DNA of 64,000 nt from Yoonia sediminilitoris. GTDB lineage: Bacteria; Pseudomonadota; Alphaproteobacteria; Rhodobacterales; Rhodobacteraceae. Under the pieces are notes generated by a model. It did no database searches. It was not told the origin of the DNA and saw nothing but the letters and a program-made list of their open reading frames with translations. Position numbers and translations under genes: made by a program. The stretch is from NCBI RefSeq assembly GCF_003058085.1, contig NZ_QBUD01000001.1:1-64000 (forward strand). Direction: 5' to 3'. This document shows, in pieces, positions 59,487 through 64,000 of the stretch (the stretch's first letter is position 1; each line of letters starts with the position of its first letter).

Positions 59487-60056
59487 TCAATAGACAGGGG
59501 GTGAGATGATCCAGATCATCTCGCAGGGGTCATCGTAAGGGTTGGCCCAGCGGAAACACTCTCCGCGCAATCGAAAGCTGTCACCGGGGCCAAGGTGAAA
59601 CTGCTTCTCTTCGACCCAGAGTGTTATGCGGCCTGTGACCAGATAGCCGATTTCCGTCGTGTCCCGCTGGGTGGGGCCGGGTGATGTTGCGCCCGGCGCA
59701 AAGGCTGAATGCACAACCTCAAAATCATCGGTCAAGTCGGGGGACAGCAGCGACTCGACAAGTCCGGGCATGCGCGACCCGATCGGGCGGCGGGCGTCTC
59801 GTCGCACAATGACCCCGTCTTCGCTTTGCGCAGCCCCGGTGTGGGCAAGGCTTGAGACCGAGACATCCAAGAGCGCCGCCAGTGCCTGTTGGTCCGCAAA
59901 TGTGGGCACGGAAATGTCGCGCTCCACCTGACTGATCCACCCGACAGAACGGCCCATTTTTGCGGCAAGGTCAGAAAGCGTCAGCCCACGGGCCTTGCGC
60001 AGCGCGCGCAAGTCAGCGCCAAGCGTATTGCTTTGGATAGGCTGTAACTTTGACAT
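59487..60056 (-). CDS. XRE-family regulator with C-terminal cupin domain
   Basis: A 189-aa regulator. Residues about 12-66 form an XRE helix-turn-helix (LRALRKARGLTLSDLAAKMGRSVGWISQVERDI). The C-terminus is a small cupin (HLGPGDSFRLRGECFRWANPYDDPCEMIWI), probably the sensor of a metabolite. It is the first gene of the demethylation operon and likely controls it. An inverted repeat GTGAAA/TTTCAC (60066-60090) just upstream of the start may be its operator. Confidence 0.9.
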   Translation of the reverse strand: MSKLQPIQSNTLGADLRALRKARGLTLSDLAAKMGRSVGWISQVERDISVPTFADQQALAALLDVSVSSLAHTGAAQSEDGVIVRRDARRPIGSRMPGLVESLLSPDLTDDFEVVHSAFAPGATSPGPTQRDTTEIGYLVTGRITLWVEEKQFHLGPGDSFRLRGECFRWANPYDDPCEMIWIISPPVY

Positions 60057-60151
60057 GAGAGTGCCGTGAAAAAAGTGTCAATAATTTCACGCTACAGGAA
60101 TTTTTGGATATGGGAAGAAGTTTTTTCGGGAAAAACACTGAAAATGACGGC

Positions 60152-60170
60152 AGACCGCGAGGAGCGGTCT
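60152..60170 (-). terminator. Hairpin downstream of the CrtA-like gene
   Basis: AGACCGC and GCGGTCT pair around a five-base loop. On the minus strand it lies after the CrtA-like gene and is followed, after some bases, by T-rich sequence. Likely terminator between that gene and the XRE-cupin operon. Confidence 0.5.
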
Positions 60171-60207
60171 TGCGGAAAAAAGGGACGCAGCAAGAGGCGC
60201 GCTCTCG

Positions 60208-60939
60208 CTAACTCATCTCAAGAACTGGATTGCTCCCGTCCCAAGTACCCTTGCTTGCCAAGATGCGGGCTCTGCTGAACGAACTGTGGTCGAAATGCCC
60301 GACCTCCCGCTGATAGTCCATTTGCGCGCGGTGATGCCCGGGCTTATACGCAGCAGCCATCATGGCTGCGTCGGTCCGCCAAAGTGACACAGTCATTCCG
60401 TCGTGCCCGTCGACGCCAGCGCCGCTGAATACCGCTCTGCGGATATTGTCGGTCAATGTTGCGTAAAAATCTTGTACGCGGTCGACCTCGCGGATAAAAT
60501 TGCTGATCCGAGGCAGGTCATCTGGCCCCGGATTCTCGTATCCGGCAGAAGTAATGACGATCAGCGGACCGCCAGGGTCAGACGGGCAGGTTTTGAAGGT
60601 CTCATTTTCCATCAGGGAACCACGCCAGTCCACCTTGCCTCGGTGCGAGTAGGGCACAACCAAGGCATGAAACGCCTCCAAAGTGTCATCTAGAAATGGC
60701 AGATGTTCATCTGGATTTTCAAAGACTTCTTCAGCCAAATCGCGGGAGGGATAGATTCCGAAGCCTCCCCATTCTTCGGAAACATTCGTCCGCATTCCGT
60801 TCGGACCTTGAGGCGATGCGGGGTAAAACCTCCATGCTTCAGCCTTTTTCGGACCAGGCAAGGGATTGTTGGTCCCGTCAATCGGGGCGCGCAGGCGAAC
60901 GCGATGAAAAACAATCCAATCGTGACGCGTACTTTCCAT
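60208..60939 (-). CDS. Spheroidene monooxygenase (CrtA)-like protein
   Basis: A 243-aa protein. The C-terminal block MTVSLWRTDAAMMAAAYKPG, followed by HHRAQMDYQREVGHFDHSSFSRARILASKGTWDG, is the pattern of CrtA and related haem/dimeric alpha-beta-barrel monooxygenases. No carotenoid genes lie nearby, so the real substrate may be different. The ATG at 60939 is the first in frame; the N-terminus has a run of hydrophobic and basic residues (DWIVFHRVRLRAP). Confidence 0.75.
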   Translation of the reverse strand: MESTRHDWIVFHRVRLRAPIDGTNNPLPGPKKAEAWRFYPASPQGPNGMRTNVSEEWGGFGIYPSRDLAEEVFENPDEHLPFLDDTLEAFHALVVPYSHRGKVDWRGSLMENETFKTCPSDPGGPLIVITSAGYENPGPDDLPRISNFIREVDRVQDFYATLTDNIRRAVFSGAGVDGHDGMTVSLWRTDAAMMAAAYKPGHHRAQMDYQREVGHFDHSSFSRARILASKGTWDGSNPVLEMS

Positions 60940-61130
60940 GTTTCTGTTCCCTAAAAACCCAACCTGTTGGCTAGCCTAGCACGAGATACGCTAGTGCCCA
61001 TAGAGATGATTGAAGTTTGCGCGAACGTCTGGATCGGACTCAAAACAGCCATTTATTCATAGCGCAACTTGGCGCGGAAACAGGACGAAGTTGTCGAGTC
61101 GGCTTTATCTGCGGACCTGGCCAAACAGCT

Positions 61131-61586
61131 TTAGCCGAATGCAGACCGCAGGATCGCTGCCATCTCGTCGGCGTCGTCTTGGGTAAAGGCGTCGGGCTGG
61201 TCGCTGTCGATATCGAAGACGCCGATCAGGGTACCGTCATTGCCCCATACCGGTAAAACCAGTTCTGACCGTGTGCTGCTTGCGCAGGCGATATGGCCGG
61301 GAAAGGCATCCACGTCAGCGACAAGCTGGACCTGTCCGGTGCGCGCCGCTGCCCCGCAGACCCCGCGTGAGAATGGAATGACCAGACAGCCGTGTCCGCC
61401 CTGATATGGGCCGATCTTCAGCAGTTCAGGCCCAACGACGCGGTAAAACCCTGTCCAGTCAAAGCGGTCATCGCTGTGGTGCACTTCGCAGGCAACGGTG
61501 GCCATCAGCGACACGATATCGTCTTCGCCTTCCGTCAGTGCGGTGATGGTCTTGGCGAGTGTCGGGTAGTCGACGGATTGCGGCAT
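61131..61586 (-). CDS. Free methionine-(R)-sulfoxide reductase (GAF domain)
   Basis: A 151-aa single GAF-domain protein of the fRMsr type, which repairs free methionine-R-sulfoxide with thioredoxin. FDWTGFYRVVGPELLKIGPYQG, HGCLVIPFSRGVCGAAARTG and DVDAFPGHIACASSTRSELVLPV carry the three catalytic cysteines at family positions. Single gene. The 170 bases between it and the CrtA-like gene show no feature. Confidence 0.92.
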   Translation of the reverse strand: MPQSVDYPTLAKTITALTEGEDDIVSLMATVACEVHHSDDRFDWTGFYRVVGPELLKIGPYQGGHGCLVIPFSRGVCGAAARTGQVQLVADVDAFPGHIACASSTRSELVLPVWGNDGTLIGVFDIDSDQPDAFTQDDADEMAAILRSAFG

Positions 61587-61617
61587 TTAGTTCTCTTTTT
61601 TTGCGTGTCTTTGCGGG

Positions 61618-62775
61618 TTAGGGGCGTTCAATCGCTATGGCCGTGCCTTCGCCGCCACCGATGCAGATCGCGGCGACCCCGCGTTTCAGCCCCCGCGCTT
61701 CCAGCGCGTGTAGCAGGGTCACGATGATCCGCGTTCCTGATGCGCCAATCGGATGGCCAAGTGCACAGGCGCCGCCGTTTACGTTCATCCTGTCGCGGGG
61801 GATACCCATTTCGCGCATGAAGGCCATGGGGACCACGGCGAAGGCCTCATTCACTTCCCACAGGTCCACATCCGCCACGGTCCAGCCGATTTTCGGAAGC
61901 AGCTTTTGGGCCGCAGGCACCGGTGCCGTGGTAAACCAGCCGGGGGCCTGCGCGTGGCTGGCGTGCCCCATGATACGGGCACGGATGTTGGCAGCCTGAT
62001 CGGTGCCCAGTACAAGTGCCGCCGCCCCGTCTGAAATGCTGGAGGCATTCGCGGCGGTCACGGTGCCGCCCTCGCGAAAGGCGGGCTTGAGCGTTGGTAT
62101 CTTGTCGGGCCGTGCCTTGGCTGGCTGTTCGTCGGCGGACACCTGTTCATCGCCGCGACGGTGGTGCAGGGTGACCGGTGTGATCTCTGCGTCAAACCCG
62201 CCGCTTTCCTGTGCAGCCAATGCGTTGGACAGCGACCCGAGCGCATAGTCGTCTTGCGCCGCACGCGTAAACTGAAACTTTTGCGCGCAATCCTCGGCGA
62301 AGGTGCCCATCAGGCGACCTTTGTCATAGGCATCCTCAAGCCCGTCAAGAAACATGCTGTCCTGCACGGTCTGGTGGCCGATGCGGGCACCGCCGCGCAG
62401 CTTGGGCAGCAGGTAGGGGGCGTTGGTCATGCTTTCCATGCCGCCTGCCACCATCACGTCGGCGCTGCCAAGCGCGATCTGGTCAAAGGCCATCATTGTG
62501 GTTTTCATCCCCGACCCGCACATCTTGTTGACCGTGGTTGCGGGCACGTCATCGCCCAGCCCTGCGGCAAATCCCGCCTGCCGAGCGGGGGCCTGACCGA
62601 TGCCCGCAGGCAGAACGCAGCCCATCAGCAATTCGTCGACTGTGCCGATATTTGCATGTTCCATGGCTGCCTTGATCGCGGCACCGCCCAGTGTCGGCGC
62701 GTTAGTACCCGCAAAAACGCCCTGAAATCCGCCCATTGGCGTGCGTGCCGCGCCAGTGATGTAAACCTGTCTCAT
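61618..62775 (-). CDS. Acetyl-CoA acetyltransferase/acyltransferase (thiolase)
   Basis: A 385-aa thiolase, second of two in the window. Nucleophile Cys in NKMCGSGMKTT, and C-terminal WEVNEAFAVVPMAF, GGACALGHPIGASGT and CIGGGEGTAIAIE. The ATG at 62775 follows GGAGG and gives the standard MRQVYITGAARTPMGGF; a longer frame upstream is not needed. The downstream fRMsr gene starts 31 bases after it on the same strand. The natural pathway cannot be fixed. Confidence 0.93.
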   Translation of the reverse strand: MRQVYITGAARTPMGGFQGVFAGTNAPTLGGAAIKAAMEHANIGTVDELLMGCVLPAGIGQAPARQAGFAAGLGDDVPATTVNKMCGSGMKTTMMAFDQIALGSADVMVAGGMESMTNAPYLLPKLRGGARIGHQTVQDSMFLDGLEDAYDKGRLMGTFAEDCAQKFQFTRAAQDDYALGSLSNALAAQESGGFDAEITPVTLHHRRGDEQVSADEQPAKARPDKIPTLKPAFREGGTVTAANASSISDGAAALVLGTDQAANIRARIMGHASHAQAPGWFTTAPVPAAQKLLPKIGWTVADVDLWEVNEAFAVVPMAFMREMGIPRDRMNVNGGACALGHPIGASGTRIIVTLLHALEARGLKRGVAAICIGGGEGTAIAIERP

Positions 62776-62975
62776 ATCGTCCTCCGCTTTCGCGCAGAGT
62801 ACGCCGCGCGCCGGAAAACGAAAAGCCTTCAAAGCGCCCCAATTCGATCATTCTTGGGCCGTGATCACGGGGCAATCATCGTGTCATAGCCAATAGGCTT
62901 TCCCCGGCGCTGCTTGCTATTAGCCCCCACCCTTGCAGGTGGCGTCGGGAACTTCCTCCTCGTTCCAGAATTGCG

Positions 62976-63003
62976 TTGCACTTGACTACGAGTGCCCTAA
63001 TTT
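62976..63003 (+). promoter_or_regulatory. Possible promoter of the gamma-glutamyltransferase gene
   Basis: TTGCAC (62976-62981) and TAATTT (62998-63003) are 16 bases apart and stand 25 bases before the ATG. An inverted repeat GCACT/AGTGC (62979-62995) lies within the spacer. Suggestive only. Confidence 0.4.
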
Positions 63004-63027
63004 GTCCCGAAATGCGGGAGAAAAATA

Positions 63028-64000
63028 ATGCGCGATTTTCATAAACCCGGCCGCTCTGCGGTCTTTGCCACAAATGGTATCTGCGCGACATCGCACCCGC
63101 TGGCCTCAAAAGTTGCCGTGCAAATGCTGGAGGCGGGGGGCAACGCCATGGACGCGGCCATCGCGGGCGCCGTTCTGCTTGGGTTTTGTGAGCCGCAAAT
63201 GACCGGGATTGGTGGCGATTGTTTTGTGCTGATGACACCGCCGGGCGAAGATCGGGTTATCGCGCTCAACGGGTCGGGACGCGCACCCGCTGGTATTGAT
63301 GCCGCCGCCCTACGTGCAAAGGGACCGGTGATTGCACCCTATTCGGCTGATGCCGTCAGCGTGCCCGGCGCGATCGATGCATTCTGTCGTTTGTCCAAGG
63401 ATTGGGGCGCGCTTGGCCTGAAGGCGGTTTTGGCCCCCGCCATTCACTATGCAGAGGCGGGCATTCCTGTGGCACCGCGGGTGGCCTTTGACTGGGCGCA
63501 GTCGGTTGACAACCTGTCGGGGCAGGCCCGCGATATGTTTTTACTGGATGGTGCGGCGCCAAAGCCGGGGCAGATGTTCCGCGCGCCCAAGCAGGCCGAG
63601 GTGTTGCGCCGCGTTGCCATGGATGGGCGCGAAGGTTTCTACGAAGGTGACGTCGCCGAAGATATGGTTGCGAGCCTGAACGCATTGGGCGGGACCCATA
63701 CGCTGGATGATTTTGCCGACACCGCCTGCGACTATACTGAGCCGGTGACGGGCGGCTACGGCGGGCTGGACCTGTTTGAGCATCCGCCAAACGGGCAGGG
63801 GGCGACGGCGATCCTGTTGCTGAATATCCTCAAGCATTTCAACATCGCAGGTATGGACCCGTGGGGTGCCGAACGCGCCCATATCGAAGCCGAGGCAACC
63901 AAGCTGGCCTATGATACCCGCAACCGCTTTGTCGCCGACCCCGCGTATATGACCCGGCTTGACTATATGACCGCCCCGGAAACGGCGGCAAAACTCGCCG
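63028..64000 (+). CDS. Gamma-glutamyltransferase family protein (5' part; runs off the window)
   Basis: The frame opens at ATG 63028 after CGGGAG and stays open to the last base (324 codons). It reads MRDFHKPGRSAVFATNG, then ATSHPLASKVAVQMLEAGGN, AMDAAIAGAVLLGFCEPQMT and GIGGDCFVLM, the N-terminal signature of the Ggt/CapD family. TKLAYDTRNRFVADPAYM is the block shortly before the autocatalytic threonine, which must lie beyond the window. No signal peptide is visible, so a cytoplasmic enzyme is likely. It could act on glutathione or another gamma-glutamyl compound. Confidence 0.92.
   Translation, partial: MRDFHKPGRSAVFATNGICATSHPLASKVAVQMLEAGGNAMDAAIAGAVLLGFCEPQMTGIGGDCFVLMTPPGEDRVIALNGSGRAPAGIDAAALRAKGPVIAPYSADAVSVPGAIDAFCRLSKDWGALGLKAVLAPAIHYAEAGIPVAPRVAFDWAQSVDNLSGQARDMFLLDGAAPKPGQMFRAPKQAEVLRRVAMDGREGFYEGDVAEDMVASLNALGGTHTLDDFADTACDYTEPVTGGYGGLDLFEHPPNGQGATAILLLNILKHFNIAGMDPWGAERAHIEAEATKLAYDTRNRFVADPAYMTRLDYMTAPETAAKLA

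Noticed and set aside
1-64000. CRISPR array, prophage or integrated element
   Set aside because: No regularly spaced repeats, phage genes, integrase or transposase were seen; the only decayed zone (13.9-14.8 kb) is explained by deletions in ordinary genes.

Overview
The window looks like chromosome of a marine alphaproteobacterium of the Rhodobacterales (Roseobacter group). Support comes from moderately high G+C coding sequence with many overlapping start/stop junctions, and from family content typical of that group: the aapJQMP general amino-acid transporter, an ATP12 F1-ATPase assembly factor, an IalB-family periplasmic protein, paired dimethylglycine-dehydrogenase-like proteins, and the run rsfS-rlmH-gpmI-envC-ctpA. 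I cannot name the species from sequence alone.

Layout. 1-5.5 kb: the 3' end of tuf, then rarA, a GNAT protein, crcB, an RluC-type pseudouridine synthase, a HAD phosphatase and ATP12. 5.5-10.2 kb: aapJQMP. 10.4-14.1 kb (minus strand): the most interesting locus, a guanidine operon. It starts with a guanidine-I (ykkC class) riboswitch, continues with a 3' stub of a lost substrate-binding protein gene, an ABC permease, an ABC ATPase and a 414-aa ureohydrolase that fits guanidine hydrolase (GdmH) much better than agmatinase, and ends with a histidine-rich protein and a 50-aa coupled membrane protein. 14.1-14.8 kb: debris, including an ArsR pseudogene and a deacylase remnant. 15-20.3 kb: RidA-like, lytic transglycosylase, a frameshifted AEC transporter, hspQ, yaaA, thiolase, VOC protein. 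20.4-25 kb: a LolD-like ATPase, FtsX-like permease, AttH/CrtC lipocalin-like protein and flavin-binding protein with overlapping ends. 25-28.2 kb: selD fused to an FAD oxidoreductase, facing mnmH (tRNA selenouridine). 28.3-32.4 kb: a beta-helix membrane protein, dapD and a LOG-family protein. 32.4-42.2 kb: a LacI regulator divergent from a carbohydrate ABC importer, beta-mannosidase, sugar isomerase-like and Gfo/Idh/MocA oxidoreductase genes. 42.2-48.8 kb: rlmN, IalB, asparaginase, xthA, an MDR reductase, rsfS and rlmH. 48.9-53.3 kb: gpmI, envC-like, ctpA and a lone receiver domain. 53.3-60.1 kb (minus): a methylamine/betaine-type demethylation operon with two 816-aa FAD-GcvT proteins, a homocysteine S-methyltransferase, a GFA-family protein and an XRE-cupin regulator. 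60.2-64 kb: a CrtA-like protein, fRMsr, a second thiolase and the 5' part of a gamma-glutamyltransferase cut by the window end.

Most genes are intact housekeeping or catabolic functions. The accessory signal is concentrated at 10.4-14.8 kb, where a guanidine-sensing and guanidine-hydrolysing operon has lost its periplasmic binding protein but keeps every other gene, including two small uncharacterised genes placed where cyanobacterial operons carry HypA/HypB-like nickel maturation genes. I saw no tRNA or rRNA genes, CRISPR arrays, prophage or intact insertion sequences.
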